Positions 11,917 through 24,982 of a DNA stretch of 64,000 nt are shown here, one piece after another; position 1 is the stretch's first letter; every line of letters starts with the position of its first letter. The notes below the pieces were generated by a model. That model did no database searches. It was not told where the DNA came from and was given only the letters and a program-made list of their open reading frames with translations. Source of the DNA: Dermatemys mawii (Eukaryota; Chordata; Testudines; Dermatemydidae); assembly GCA_007922305.1 (NCBI GenBank), contig ML677333.1, positions 11,884,502 to 11,948,501 on the forward strand. Direction: 5' to 3'. Position numbers and translations under genes: made by a program.

Positions 11917-13070
11917 TTGTGACATCGTGCCTCCTGGTGCTCCCACTGAAGAGTATCTGAAGAGCCATAATTTAGCCTATATTTTTTAGGGAGCGGCAGA
12001 CAATGACATGCCAAATGTAGAGCAAAATTAAAACTGCATGTAAAGATTGCTCAGCCATTTCACAGCAACACTGTGTTCACTGTGACACAGTTTGTTTCCA
12101 CTGATCTCAGGTGAAGACCATTCTTATGTCTTACAACTTTCCCTAAGGAGTATTTCCTGTAGCAGCCTTTGCAAGTATAATTCCAACAAATGCATAGAAG
12201 TTGGGGGAGGGAGAGCGAGTTTACATCCAATAAGGGTAGTTTCTAAGAGGGATAATTTTTGTTCTGGTTTTGATCTACAGGAAGTTAATTAAGTCATTAT
12301 GTGATCAGGTTGTGCAATTAAAGCATTTCGGTCAGGGTCACCGCAACCCCAACCATTATTTCCAATGGAACATCTTATGAAAGATGCACAATCTACTCGT
12401 GACACCTCTGTAATTATCGTCTTCTTTCATACTTCTGATAAGTGCCCTTAGTTTGAAAATTCCTAAATTAAACTATTACATTAATAGCTTATGTGGGTGT
12501 TGAATTTTTGTCATCTCACAAAGCCTGAAAGATATTGACCTTCTGCAAATCATTCAAGGGACAGTATAATAAACACAGCTGCTCTGCCTTTTATTAATGG
12601 TGCATTAAGGGATATGAGGATGTCCAGTATCTCAGATGATGAGACCTATTATTACAACTATCTTATATCTGAAAGAGTGTAACATGGAGTATTTTGATTC
12701 TATGCCCTCATCTCCATTTTTATGTTAATTGAAACGTGAAGTGAAATAAAATATATTCATCCAAAATATCCTAAAAATGCAAATCAGCTTTGTAGATTAT
12801 CTATAACAAATATAGCTTGGGCAGCTGCCCAAAACATTTAATCTATTTTATTATCCATGCAGTATTATTGTTAAACATAGAAAGCCAGCTGTAGTCACAG
12901 GTCAGTACATACACTATAAGATTGTATGGCACAATCTTTTATTATCTTACCCTCTTCCAACAAATGCATTGTTGGATATCAGTTTGCTAAACTTTGTTAG
13001 GGTGTTACCATTACTTTAAGAAATATAACCAGAATAAGTGACCTGGAGAATTGTGGATTCTCTACCAGTT
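11917..13070. other. Unassigned AT-rich stretch
   Basis: No gene or recognisable repeat. The segment 12270-12520 has even composition and words such as 'ctgtaattatcg' and 'acattaatagc' that could belong to a conserved non-coding element, but I cannot test this. Confidence 0.35.
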
Positions 13071-14720
13071 CTTAGAATCACTGAATTGTGGGACTGGAAG
13101 GGACATCGAGAGGTCATCTAGTCCAGTCGTTTGCACTCACTGCAGGACTAAGTGTTATCTAGACCATCCCTGACAAGTGTTTGCCTAACCTGCTCTCAAA
13201 AGTCTCCAATGATGAAGATTTCACAACCTCCCCAGGCAATTTATTCCAGTGCGTCACCACCCTGACAGTTAAGAAGTTTTTCCGAATGTCCAGACTAAAC
13301 CACCCTTGCTGCAATTTAACCCCATTGCTTCTTGGTCTATGCTCAGAGATAAGGAGGACAATTTTTCTCCCTCCTCCTTGTAACAATCTTTTCTGTACTT
13401 GAAAACAGTTATCATGTCTCCCTCTGTCTTCTCTTCTCCAGATTTAAAAAAAAATCACTTTTTTTTTTCCAATCTTCCCTCATAAGTCATGTTTTCTAGA
13501 CCATTAATAATTTTTGTTGCTCTTCTGGGGACTTTCTCCAGTTTGTCCACATCTTTCCTGAAATGTAGCACCCAGAACTGAACACAATACTCCAATTGAG
13601 ACCTAATCAGTGCAGAGTAGAGCAGAAGAATTACTTCTCGTGTCTTTCTTACAACACTCCTGCTAATTCATCCTACAATGATGTTTTCTTTTTTTGCAAC
13701 AGTCTTACACTATTGACTCATATTTAGCTTGTGGTCCACTATGACTGCCAGATCCCTTCCACAGTACTCCTTCCTAGGAAGTCATTTCCCATTTTGTATG
13801 TGTGCAACTGATTGTTTCTTCCTAAGTGGAATACTTTGCATTTGTCCTTATTGAATTTTATCCTATTTACTTCAGATCATTTCTTCAGTTTGTCAAGATC
13901 ATTTTGAGTTTTAATCCTCTCCTGCAAAGCACTTGCAAACTTGGTATCTCCCAACTTGGTATCACCCACAAATTATATCAGTGTACTCTCCATGCCATTA
14001 TCTAAATCATTGATGAAGGTATTGAACAGAACTGGAGCCAGAAATTATCCCTGAGGGATCCCACTTGATATGTCCTTCCAGCTTGACTGTGAACCACTGA
14101 TAACTACTCTCTGGGAAGGATTTTCCAACCAGTTTTGCACCCACCTTATAGTTGCTCCATCTAGGTTGTATTTCCCTAGTATGTTGATGAGAAGGTCATG
14201 CGAGACAGTATCAAAAGTCTTATTAAAGTCAAGGTATGCCATATCTACCACTTCTCTACTATCCCCAAGGCTTGTTACCCTGCCAAAGAAAGCTATGAGG
14301 TTGGATTGATATGATTTGTTCTTGACAGATCCATGCTGACTATTACTTATCACTTTATTATCTTCTAGATGTTTTCCAATTGATTGTTTAGTTATTTGCT
14401 CCATTATCTTTTTGGGTACTGAAGTTAAGCTGACTGGTCTGTAATTTTCTGGTTGTCCTTATTTCCCTTTTTATAGATGGGCACTATATTTGCCCCTTTC
14501 CACTCCTCTGTAATCTCTCCCATTTTACATGGCTTTTCTAAGATAATTACTAATGGCTCAGATATCTCCTCAGTCAGCTCCTTGAGTATTCTTGGATGTA
14601 TTTCCTCAGGCCCTGGTGACTTGAAGACATGTAACTTGTCTAAGTAATTTTTAACTTGTTCTTTTGCTATTTTAGCCTCTGATACTACCTCATTTTCACT
14701 GGTATGCTTTATGTTTTACC
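13071..14720 (-). mobile_element. CR1 LINE, 5'-truncated (1.65 kb)
   Basis: A second long CR1 on the minus strand. The 3' tail shows on the plus strand as 'gggactggaagggacatcg' (13090). Coding remnants run from about 14700 (start of the RT domain, 'AKEQVKNYL') through 14404-14045 and 13386-13159. It is not interrupted by other elements. It belongs to a different CR1 subfamily from the copy at 932-2960, as the tail and RT wording differ. Frames are broken, so it cannot move. Confidence 0.93.
13159..14700 (-). pseudogene. CR1 ORF2 reverse transcriptase remnant
   Basis: RT blocks appear in the normal order. The region 14404-14045 holds palm motifs including 'DMAYLDFNKTFDTVSHD' (first catalytic aspartate kept in YLDF) and 'SSGIPQG'. 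The catalytic FADDTKL box at about 13960-13985 is read as FVGDTKL, so the first of the paired aspartates is lost, and a stop lies just before it. The next six residues are locally duplicated (GDTKLGDTKF). The C-terminal part is 13386-13159. The missing aspartate and stops make this enzymatically dead. Confidence 0.88.
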
Positions 14721-14999
14721 AACAGAATAAAGTACTCCCAAGAACCCAGTCAGGTCAAATTTTCCTAGAGCTAATCAAATTGTTAATCACAAATAATATT
14801 CATGACAAGTGTTGTCCATTCTTTCAATTCTAAAACTGTTCACACACCAATCCCAATTTGCTTGAATGCATGCACCAGTCTAAAATATTTGCAAAATAGC
14901 TTGCATGACTCATTATGGACTGTTCAGATTGTGGTGACTACTGCTACCTCATATGGTGTGTTTGATCTAACAATTAGGCTATCTGAATAACGGAGGCCA

Positions 15000-15255
15000 T
15001 AGAATTTCATCTAGTTACTTCTGTATTGAGCCCAATAACTTGTATTTGATTAAAGTGTATCTTCCAACAAAGCATTTAAGTCTTGATTTGAAGACTTCAA
15101 GAGATGGCGAATCTACCACTTCTCTTGATTCTTTCTTCCAGTGTTTAGTCACCCTCATTGTTAAAAAAAATGGTGCCTTACATCTAATTTGAGTCTGGCT
15201 TTAACTTCCAGACACTGGTTCTTGTGATGTCATACGGAACTGACTTTTAAGATGG
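15000..15255 (-). mobile_element. CR1 3' fragment
   Basis: The plus-strand text 'gagatggcgaatctaccact' with 'ttagtcaccctcattgttaa' and 'taacttccagacactggttc' is the reverse complement of the C-terminal coding end of another CR1 subfamily. Only the 3' 250 bp remain. Confidence 0.8.
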
Positions 15256-16574
15256 CCCACATGCCTTATGATTTACCTACATGCAACGCTGCTATTCATG
15301 TCACCTCTGAATTCACAGTCCATTTTAAACCAAGTATCAGCCTCAGGTAAATGTGATCTTTCCATTTCTCTAGGCTTTTTTTTTTTTTTAAAAAAAATGC
15401 TATGTATGCTTATGCCCTGTAAATATGGACCTGGAATTTTGCATGCACAGCCATTTGTAGACCCAAGTAAAATTTCACCATCTAAGTTCCTGCTTTGTGT
15501 TTATATCCACAAATGAAGTTGTTCCACATCAACGTTCTGTTGTTTGAAGACACAGATGAACCGCTTGCAATTTTCTCTATACAAAAGAGAAAGTCCAACT
15601 AAAACTCCCTTTGAAATGTCAGTTTTATATCTATATACCTGTCTTAAATGGGCTATGACTCATATTAACCTCAGTCTAGCACAGGTTGGCTTTCTTTAAA
15701 ACAAAACTATTGATCTGTTGTACTGATACATTTTTCAGGTTTGGAAAAAAAAAAACCCAGCCACATTTCAAAATAAATATTTGAGGGCCTAACTGCCTTT
15801 AAGCTGCATGATAAGCTCTCTCAGAGAATTACGCTTGAGTTTCCATTACATCCACTGTTCTGAGATTCACTTTTTCAAGGCATTTCAGCATTCCTGGAAA
15901 GACTTTGCATTTTTTTGTGCTCCTTTCAGTAGAGTTATAGATGAATAATTAAAAAGAGGGAGGAAAAGAGTATTTATAATAAGATTTAGAAAAATGTGAT
16001 GTTTGCAGTATTAAATGGGCAATCACTGTAAAAATAATACCCTGAAGGGTGCTAGGAATGTCAGTGTCTGGCATAGAGACAACACAGTTGATACTAAGAA
16101 AAAGGTAACCAATTTCCAAGGGACTGGGATAATTTATACGATTTCCATTTAGGGTCCCAAATTTAGTTTCTTGTGCATAAATTAAAAAAAAAACAACAAG
16201 TCCGAGTCCATGAAATAACTGTGACCCACTGTGTACTACCTTTACCATTTTGAGCAGTAACTTACTCCATGAGTACTCTCATTGATTTAATAGACATACA
16301 TTGAGCAGTACCTTATTTCTTGAGTAAGGATGGAAGAAGAATTAAAAGGATTTCCCAAGGATTATTTGACTAAGGAAAAGATTTTAGTAGTAATTTTAGA
16401 AAAAAAATCCTGAAATCATAAGCAAAATATCATCAAAGTCAATAGGATAGTAAGATGCACCAGCAGAAGGATTAGCATATGAATCAAAGGAAGGGGAATT
16501 TGTACAATGCACTGTACCTAGTAATACTGGGACATGCCATAGGACTTTTCATTTGAGAACTCTAGTGTTTTATA
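15256..16574. other. Unassigned AT-rich stretch
   Basis: No gene or family recognised. A T14/A8 tract lies at about 15377-15397. Open frames up to 99 codons (15949-16248, minus) show no domain. Confidence 0.4.
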
Positions 16575-16690
16575 AAGAAGGATAAGTATCATCAGCATTT
16601 TACAGTTGGGGAAACTGAGGTCAGAGAGCTTAGGTGACACGTACAGTCACACAATGAAAAAGAAGCAGCACTGAGAATAGTAAAAGTTGA
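16575..16690 (-). mobile_element. MIR SINE fragment
   Basis: 'cagcattttacagttgggga' followed by 'aactgaggtcagagagctta' and 'cagtcacacaatga' is the reverse complement of the MIR core ('cctcagtttccycatctgtaaaatg'). Confidence 0.75.
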
Positions 16691-16906
16691 AAGCATAAAT
16701 ATGAGAGATGGAGAATATATACAGTGTCCATGTAGACTGTATTGCTGCTCTGTTCTCTAAATGGGACTACAATATCATTTGAAGATCATACAGGAATATC
16801 AGCACTTACAGAATGCAGTTAGCCACCAGTGCTCTTATACCTTTGCTCCACAAATAGCACTAATTTCCAGTTTAACTCTGCAGCCAGTTCAAGGTATTCA
16901 ACAAAG

Positions 16907-17532
16907 CAGGGTTGGGGAAACTATGGCCTGGGGCTGCATCTGGCATTTTAATCCCTCTCTTGAGCTCCTGCCAGGAAGCAGGATCTAGGCCTTGCCCTAC
17001 TCCACCTGGCTCCCGGAAACAGTGGCATGTCCCCCCTCCATCTCCTATGCATAGGGGCAGCCAGGAGGCTCTGCATGCTGCCCCCATCCCAAGCACCACT
17101 CCCACAGCTGCAGGGGTGGTGCCTGTGGATGGGGCAGCATGCAGAGCTGCCTGGCCGTGCCTCCTTGTAGGAGCCAGAGCAGGGCCATGCTGCTGATTCC
17201 CGGAACTCCTTGAGGTAAGTGCCACCTGGAGCCTGTCCCCTTGCCCATTTCTAGCACCTCCACCCCCTGCCCCAGCCCATATCTCTCTCCCACCCTACAA
17301 ACCTCTCAATTCCACTGTCCTGTACCCCAGAGCTCGCACCGCCATTTGGAGCCCTCACCCCCCCACCTGCGCCCCAAACCCCTGCTCCAGCCTGGAGCCC
17401 CCTCCTGCACCTTGAACTCCTCATTTCTGGTCCCACCCCAGGACCACACCCAATTTCATGAGCACTTGTGGTCCACCATACAATTTCCATGCCCAGATAT
17501 GGCCCTCGGGCCAAAATGTTTGCCCACCTCTG
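16907..17532 (+). mobile_element. hAT non-autonomous element, 626 bp
   Basis: Imperfect terminal inverted repeats are seen: 'cagggttggggaaactatgg' on the left and 'aatgtttgcccacctctg' on the right. Flanking 8-bp duplications are 'caacaaag' (16899-16906) and 'caataaag' (17533-17540), 7 of 8 matching. Terminal CAGGG and 8-bp duplications are the hallmark of the hAT superfamily. The interior is GC-rich, C-tract dominated and non-coding; the several overlapping open frames up to 118 codons are low-complexity shadows on both strands. It needed a transposase from elsewhere. Confidence 0.9.
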
Positions 17533-17556
17533 CAATAAAGCCTTGGTCCCAGGTAT

Positions 17557-17835
17557 CTACGGGGATGTCTACACTGCAATTAAAAACCCATGGCTAGCCT
17601 GTGCCAACTGACTTGGTCTAAGGGACTTGGGCTAAGGGCCCATTTAATTGCAGTGTAGATGGGCAGGTTCAGGCAGGTGCCTGGGCTCTAGGATCCTGTG
17701 AGGTGGGAGGATTCCAGAGCTTGGACTGGGGCCCAAATATCTATACCCCATAATTAAGCAGCCCCTTAATCTGAGCTCTACCAACCTAAGTCAGCCAGCT
17801 GCAGGTGTCTATTTGCAGTGTAGACATCGCCTTAA
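17557..17835. mobile_element. Small TIR element ('tctacactgcaattaa' family)
   Basis: Left end 'ggggatgtctacactgcaat', right end 'ttgcagtgtagacatcgcc'. The long inverted termini pair over at least 14 bp. The interior repeats 'ggcctgggc/ggactgg' words. Related copies lie at 24708-24982, 46004-46272 and 50333-50572. It is a non-autonomous MITE; the superfamily is probably Harbinger or a relative, but no clean target duplication is visible here. Confidence 0.75.
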
Positions 17836-19804
17836 AGCCTGCCTCTCAGTTCAACCTAATAGTTGAGATCTCACTTTTTCCACCCTCTTCCAAGGATGCC
17901 AGCTGGGTTGCTTTACCTAGTAGTCCCTAGGTTTATATAAAGATAAAGTATTTCAGATGTGGTGTTAGTGCCTAGTCTGTAACTGATACCTTACCAGAGG
18001 CAGGACAGCAGAGAGCCCTTGTCTCTGTAACTTGCTTTCCCCATTACTCCAACAAAGCTCAAGTTTGTTGACTTTCAGGATCCAGTGGAACGCCAAATTT
18101 CTTACCCAAATGGAGTTATTTCTCTTCTCTTGGGAGCTTCTTTTCATTCTTCTCTTTATTAGTTACTAATTTCTGTGATTTTCCCTCTTGTTGTTCATGC
18201 CATCAGAACCTGGGCTAGGCAGATTTTACATTAAAAACACATCTACACTGAAGCAATTAATATAAATGAGTTCAGACAAAGGAGCAGGCAGAGTTTGTTG
18301 CACTGATTAGTTGTCTATCTTGCCCCTTTATCCTTATGTTTAGTGCAAGAGCTACATAAACAGTGTAAAATGTACTAACTACATATTCAACTTCAGTGAC
18401 ACTGGTGTAAATCCAGAGAAATTTAACTGGAGTCACTCTGGCTTCATGGTGGTGTAAGGGAAAGTCAGACTTGGGCCCTTGTTTCTAAGGAATCTGATTT
18501 ATTCAAAAATCTGGCAGCTTCCTGTGTCAGGTGAATATCCCTCTTACCTCACATAGCTAATAGGCTACCCCTTTCTAAGATTTTTAAGGGTTCACTTATG
18601 GTGCTTATAAGCCTATGCCCTGTTGGAGAAGGTTACAAGGCACACAACCTGAGTGCTGCTGCCTGGAGGTATTATACCTTTCACCTCCAGAGACCTGGAG
18701 GAGGTGGGGGGGAGCACTGCTTGCTGCACCTGTTCCACAGGCGGAGCCAGTGCTGTGCCGGGTGCTGCCATCTTCACATGAAGGTGGGAAGGGTTTGTGC
18801 AACCTGCTGGAGCTGCTAGGCCTGTTAGCCATCTAGTCGCCTTTGGCTCCCCAGAACTTGCAGCCAAATTACATCCAGCTGCCAGGATGCATTGGATGAG
18901 GATGGAAGGCAATCCTCCTACTTCCTGCTTATAAAGTGCACTCATGCAGGGAGAAACATACTATCGAGGAGACTTTTAGTGGAAAGATATAGTAGGATCA
19001 ATACTAGGTCATATTTACTTAACAGAAGTTTCATCTCACTATAAAGTCATTAGTATTTGGCTCTTGATAACAGTGTGCTGAGCTGATTTTATTGTTCACT
19101 ACCTTTGGCAGGTGCTTTCTAGAACATTATTTCAGCTCATTTCATCCACATTTTCTTGAGTGCCTTTGCTAATGCATTTTTCAGACAAGATTTTTAAGTA
19201 ATGTTCATGTGCCTAGCACAGTCACACAGTGGACTACCTGGAGACAGTGTGAGCTGTGCTCTTGGCAACCAGGATGGCTGACAGCATGCAAACAGCAACA
19301 GACAGTTCCTCACTCCCCAGCATGGGGTGGGACATTGGGATTGCACTGGCTGATTCTTGCCGCATTCCAGTACATTAAAATAACTACTCATTGCTTGTTT
19401 CTCAACTGGGAAGGAGATGGGCAATATTAGAGCCTTAGTCCATCAAATCCCTTGAGCTGTTCTGCTATCTGGTAAATCACTCCATATGCTCTTTGTATCT
19501 GTTTCCCTTTTGAAGCTCTCAAAGGGACATAACTGCAATATTTGGCATAGGATGAAAAATGGGAAAATACAATTCAGACAAAATATTTTAATATGATAAA
19601 ATGCATTAAAGACAGTTTCATTTAAGAGGTTTCTTTAGCCACTATTTTTTCTCCAGGAGGAAATGGGTTTTTACCATAATGCTAGAATTTGGGGCTATCT
19701 TCCACCCTGTCCCACCATATCTCTGGTACCAAGTCTAATAGACACCAGAGATCTCAGAAATGCAACTATTTTGGGGCAAGAGGAAGAGAGAAGCATGTGT
19801 AGAT
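17836..19804. other. Unassigned stretch
   Basis: No gene recognised. A GC-richer patch at 18600-18920 holds overlapping open frames on both strands (up to 110 codons) without domains. A short 'ctggtgtaaatccagag' segment near 18400 resembles the widespread turtle palindromic repeat. Confidence 0.4.
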
Positions 19805-20283
19805 TGTAACGGTTCTCAGTGGTCTGAGTGTGGCCAGTTCCTCCATAACTCAGCTAGTCTCCTTCCTCTTGTCTGTCTTGTAGATGGTCAGTGTAAACAA
19901 GCCCTTCTCCACTTGGTGCGCAAACGAGTCAGGACCCCACTGTTATAAGCACCAGTGTCCCTTTATTTCCCTTGTGCAAGCCCCCACCTTGACCTATATA
20001 CATCAGATAGCCCACTGACTTGGCTGCCTTGGGGAACAGCTGGCCAGCAGCAGCTTGTTCCTCCCTATTCTCCTTCCCCACTGTGACTTCCTTCCTGCCA
20101 GCTTTATGCTCTGGCCTGGAAGGCTCCCAGGTGATTTGCCTTAAGCCCCACTCTCCTCAGGGCCACGCCCTGCCAGCCAATTAACTCCCCCAGCTGGGAG
20201 CTGGGCTAGCAGAGCCTCTGCTGCCTGCTCTAACAGAGGGAACAGGGGCTGGCTCAGCACCTTCTCGCCAGCACCCTGTTACA
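19805..20283 (-). mobile_element. Possible solo LTR
   Basis: The segment starts 'tgtaacggttctcag' and ends 'caccctgttaca', so it has matching TGTAAC...GTTACA termini as LTRs do. A polyadenylation word AATAAA lies on the minus strand at about 19972-19977, suitably placed for a minus-strand LTR. I could not find a target duplication. It may be a solo LTR of a Gypsy or retrovirus-like element; no internal genes remain. Confidence 0.45.
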
Positions 20284-23015
20284 GTCAGTAAATATTTTAG
20301 TGCCTTGGAGTAGGCTGGTCTACACCTCTTATCTTTAGTGCTAATTCTAAATGCATTGAATCAACAGACCAGGAAATGCTAACACCCAGCACCAACGGGC
20401 TCCAAAATCCTTTGCAGTTTGTGCCCTAGATAGCACCCAATATGACACATCATCCTCACAGTGACTCACAGCTAAGGCTTAAGATGTTTAGTTTTCTTAA
20501 AATCTTATCTCTTAACTGTATCAAACTGAACAAGTTGGTGGTGCAACCCCATATGGCTTATTAATTGCCAAAATAATTACTTCATAGACCCAACACAGAG
20601 ATGAAAAATGTTCATATCAATTTCTGCTCTTAGTGACTTTCCCTGCTCTGGAAAAAGTCTTGTGTCCTCCATTAGAGGCTTCAGGCAGATTTCAAAGTAC
20701 ATGGTCAGACTGTCTCTCCCCTTATGATTTAAAATATTTTGTGATAGTGCAGGGAGTCTATTATTACTTTCCTCCCTCTCAGCTCATTTCTGCTCTATAA
20801 ATGCTGGGCTGTCCATTGTAACATTTTGTCTTGGCCCCAGTATATTTATCCTGTTTTGGAAACTTTTTATTAAGGCAAAGTTGCAGTACTGCATCTTACA
20901 TCACATATTACTTATTCAGGATCAGATTACTATTAAAAAAAAAACTGGTTAAAGATTCTGGCTTGCTGGAGAGGGAGTTCTCCTCCTCTGAGAATTCATA
21001 CGCTCTGGCAGGATCAGGGCCCTATTATCTGTAAGATGATGGAATAACTCCACAGCAAAGAACACAGTTGCAGTTCAGAAGGTCTCTTCTTCAAGGGATA
21101 ATGTTTACAGCAAGAAAGCAAAATAAATGACTCTGCACTAAGCAGAATAGGAAACAGACCATTCTATGCCCCAACCAATTAAATCTCTTCTTCCTTCCTT
21201 CAGTGTAAAATAAACAAGATCTTCGCAGTAGATGCCTTTCTCTCTCCCCCGTCACCTTTGCTCCTGCCGCACAATGAAGGGTGGAGAAGATTTTAGTCCC
21301 TTTTAACCCCTCCAGTGCAAGCTGCTGGCTTTTAGCCCACTCCAAGAGTTCCTCCCTCCAATAAGAGTGTAGAGTAGTGCTGAAGTCAGAGTATGCTCAG
21401 TGTGTTTTGGGGTATGGAAGATTCATCCAAAAGCATGTAAGCACAGGTGCAGCCCCCATGGAGCTGCACCGGAGACATTAGTGAGAGAAGCTTGAGGGAA
21501 AAGAAGTAAAGAGCTGGTTACAGTAGGTGAGAGCCTCTTAGTGGGGTCAAAAGTGGGAGTGTGGAAAGAGGCCTGTGACCTGACAATGGAGTTAGAAAGA
21601 GGGAGGGGGCTGCATCCTAGTAACAGGGGCAAAAGGGGAATCCTATAACTCAGTGAGTGGGGAAGAGGTGGGATATAGAGCAGAGGTGGGGCCTGTTTGC
21701 TCATTTTAGGGAGAGCAGTGGTTTTAGCAAAGGAAGACAGGAGAACTGATTTATGGAGGGAGAAAGAAGAGCCCTGGATTGTGTGTGTATGTATCTGAAG
21801 GAGGGGTCAGAAATAATTTTTGGGGAGGAGGAGGGAGTGGAGGTATCTAATCACCAAGGCCACCCCTAATTTTTTGAGCACCAGTTGCTACTGAGCTAAA
21901 TTATAGCACCACTTCCCCCCATCAGCATCAAGGTAAGGTGAGGGAGAGGAAGCTGAGCTGAAGTTTAACCCCTTGATCTCCAGGGTAGTGCCTCTGCACC
22001 CCGGCATTCTTTTTGTTGTTGTTGTTTGTTTTAAAATCCTTCTCCTACACTCCTCTTTCCTCTTCTGTCCAAGCTCACACGTTCCTACCATAGATTCGAA
22101 GCACATCTCAGTATGTGTTCTTTTCGCAAATGCTGCTTTAGAGGTTCCCTGCTGTGTGAAATGATACTTCCAAAAGCAGCACTTCTTACAGCAGTGACTG
22201 ACAGGTGACACTGCTCAGACAAGTGCAACTCTGCACGGTGGGATGGCAAGTTGTCAATTGATAGTGACAGACACAAAGAGAGGGAGAAGACCAAACCTCC
22301 GGAATATAACAAAGATGCCCATATGCAGTACTGTGTGTTGGTCATGTGCAGATTCAGTTTAGGGTGACTTGTTGCCTCTTCCCCTGGGGTTTTGGTAGTT
22401 ATATCTTCCAGTTATACATTCTGGGTCAGACTTTCCTCCTCCACAACCAGGGGGATTCCGTTGTCTTCAGTGGAGTATTTGCATCTGACACTGGTGTAAG
22501 TAAGAAGAACATTTATTGTACATAGAGATACTAGTTTCATGTAAACCTTAAGGTTTTCATGTAGTTAATGAGGTGCAAAGCAAATTAAGGAGCCCCAAAA
22601 TAGACTGTTAGACCTGTGCTGTGGAGAAAAACAAAAAAAATTGACAAAATTATCTATCTCCCTAAAGAGAAAAAAGCACTATGCATTACTGTGACTAATG
22701 ACCGAACATTTTTCATAATATAACTCTGAAAAATTTGAAAATATTTAGATGCTAACAATTTAACAGCATTTCTTTGCTCTTCTAATCAGATATCCCCTTC
22801 CTTTATGTCAAACCTGGCCAGTACTAGTAGCTGATGATAAAGCAGCCACTGGGAAACATGTAGCTCTCTTCATGTGGGTTCAGTCATTCCACAGCTATGA
22901 ATACTGTCTTGTAGAAAAAAAAGAGCTTCAATAGTATGGGTTGATTTTGATAATCATCTTACAAAACAGGACTTTGAAGAGTGGTAACATTCAGAGAGGA
23001 GAGAAGGAATTGTTC
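20284..23015. other. Unassigned stretch
   Basis: No gene or named repeat. The part 21470-21860 is strongly purine-rich on the plus strand (many 'gagag', 'ggaggg' words). The part 22430-22510 has the 'ctgacactggtgtaagt' word of a common short repeat. Open frames up to 107 codons carry no domain. Confidence 0.4.
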
Positions 23016-23235
23016 TGAGTCGATTAGGGAAATATAATTAGACTGGTTGAAGTGAATCAAATAAAATTTTAGGATGAACTTCAGAAAAAGCTCTCCTAAC
23101 AGTGAGGTTGATTAGAATATGAAATAGCTGTGTTTTGAGGACAGCATTGTAAATCACATTGCTGACCTTACTGAAAAATTAGACTGAACAAAGTACTCAA
23201 GATTGTTCTGTAGAAAACAGTAATCTAGCATGGAA
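23016..23235 (+). mobile_element. CR1 3' fragment
   Basis: 'ttttaggatgaacttcagaa' followed by 'ctcctaacagtgaggttgat' and 'gaatatgaaatagctgtg' follows the CR1 ORF2 C-terminal pattern ('ttcctaacagtgagg ... tggaatag'). It is diverged and short. Confidence 0.65.
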
Positions 23236-23704
23236 ATGGAGTAAATGACTTAATAAGATGTCTTTTTTCCTTCTCTAATTTCTGAGATTCCCATGATTCA
23301 TTGACAATTTTCTGCTTGCTAGGCTTATATTCACTGTTAAAATTCTCAGGCATAAAATTACTTGGAGTCTGAATCTAATATAATTACAAGGGGTGTACAA
23401 CAGTGTTGCCTCAGAGAACGGCTTTGAATTTTTAAGATTGATAGGTCTCAATTCTACAAAAAGCTACTGGTAAGCACTTCCTTCAATGCTCTTAAACCCT
23501 TTTATTGTAAGGGACTCGAGGGATGCTGAGGGCACTCAGCTGGGAAAATTCAGCATCTTGGAGCACAGGCACTTTATAACTTACACTGCATGAAGATGTT
23601 CACAAAATTAGGGCCTTAGGGTGCAACTTTGATTGCTTGATTAGTTCCATTGACTTCAGTGGGAGTACTCTTTTATGTAAAGTTATTTCCCTTTTTATCA
23701 TAAA
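23236..23704. other. Unassigned stretch
   Basis: No gene. A palindromic-repeat word ('ccattgacttcagtgggagt') lies at 23648-23667. Confidence 0.4.
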
Positions 23705-23870
23705 AATATCAGGATCATTTACAACATTAGCTAATCTTCACAAAACCTCTGATGTAGGTATGCATGTTACAAACTGGTAAACTGAGGCACAGTGACTTGC
23801 CCAAAGGCACACGGTGAGTCACAGTTGGGAACAGAACAGAATGCAGGTCTCCTAACTCAACCTTTCCCCA
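23705..23870 (-). mobile_element. MIR SINE
   Basis: 'aaactgaggcacagtgactt' then 'gcccaaaggcacacggtgag' is the reverse complement of the MIR core. 'gggaacagaacagaatgcag' continues into the B-box side. Confidence 0.85.
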
Positions 23871-24204
23871 TCAATAAGAAAACATTTGAAGTATTCTTTA
23901 CCAAATGTTCAATGCGGGAGAGGGGGGAGAGTTAGGTACTTTAACCAAAAAGATATAAAACTAAATAGCTTCAAAAAACAGCCCACCCCACAAGGGCCTG
24001 CCTCTGCAGACCCATATGTATGTGGTTTAATTTTACTGATGGGAATAATCTGAGTAACTTCAGTGGGATGGCTCAAACGAGAAGTTTCATGCGCTTAAGG
24101 GATGACGTTTAAATATTAATATGAGACTAAAACGAATGCATCCCTGTGCTGCATGTATGACACAATCCACGAGCTCTCTCAAAGGTGATATGGCAAAACA
24201 CACC

Positions 24205-24483
24205 AGAAAGGATATGTCTGCAGTGAGAGCTGGGGGCTTGATTCTCACTGGAGACATACCTGCATTAGTTAGCGTAGCCGCAATAGCATGAGGTGGTGGG
24301 ATGGATAGGCTAGCCGCCCAATGGCGTACCCCTCTGAGGCTCTAGGCGTGTACTTGGGCTGACTGGCCCCTCCTATTACTGCAGCTATACTCTCTTTTTG
24401 ACTTACTATCTGGATCAGAGCTAGCATGGGCCTGTCTCCTCAAGCTGGGAATCACCCCCAGCCCCACGTGTAGACATACCCTT
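24205..24483. mobile_element. Small TIR element
   Basis: Left end 'ggatatgtctgcagtgagag', right end 'ccacgtgtagacataccc', the outer 8-10 bp pairing as inverted repeats. The right end is followed by TTA. The interior ('gcgtagccgcaatagcatga') is non-coding. It is a MITE, probably Harbinger-like. Confidence 0.6.
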
Positions 24484-24707
24484 ATGGATGCTCTCAGCCC
24501 TTGTCATCCCTTGCCTTTATTGTTTTTTTTTATTCTCTAGTCAAACTTTACTGTTGCCCATGTTCAAAGACATAGTCCTGCCTCGTTTATGTCAGTGTTG
24601 CAACTAACGTTGACTTCTGCCCATGTAGATTCGTTTACGGCTCCCATCACCATAGTGTTTGACATCAATGTGAGCAGGACCGAGCCTCAGGTCTAGTTTT
24701 AATCTTT

Positions 24708-24982
24708 TTGGGTATGTCTGTACAGCAAAGAAAAATCTGCTGCTGGCCTGTACCAGCCTCCATGGGCTCACGAAGTTGTTTCATTGCTGCACAGACTTCC
24801 AGCCTCGGGCTGGAACCAGAGATCTGGAAGCCTCCCAGCCCACAGGGTCTTAGAGCCCAGGCACCAGACCAAGCCAGGAAGTCTACACCTCAATGAAACA
24901 GCCCCGCAGCCTGAGCTCTGTGACCCCAAGTCGGCTGGCACAGGCCAGCCACAGGGTTTTCTTTGCTGTGTAGACACAGCCT
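24708..24982. mobile_element. Small TIR element ('tctacactgcaaagaaaa' family)
   Basis: Left end 'gggtatgtctgtacagcaaa' pairs with right end 'tttgctgtgtagacacagcc'. Internally 'gcacagacttccagcctcgg' is mirrored by 'ccaggaagtctacacctcaa', so the element is largely palindromic. It is the same family as 17557-17835, 46004-46272 and 50333-50572. TTA follows the right end. Confidence 0.8.

Noticed and set aside
16872..17597. Overlapping frames of 82-118 codons on both strands
   Set aside because: They lie over the GC-rich hAT element and its flanks and exist in several frames at once, which points to low stop-codon density, not to genes.
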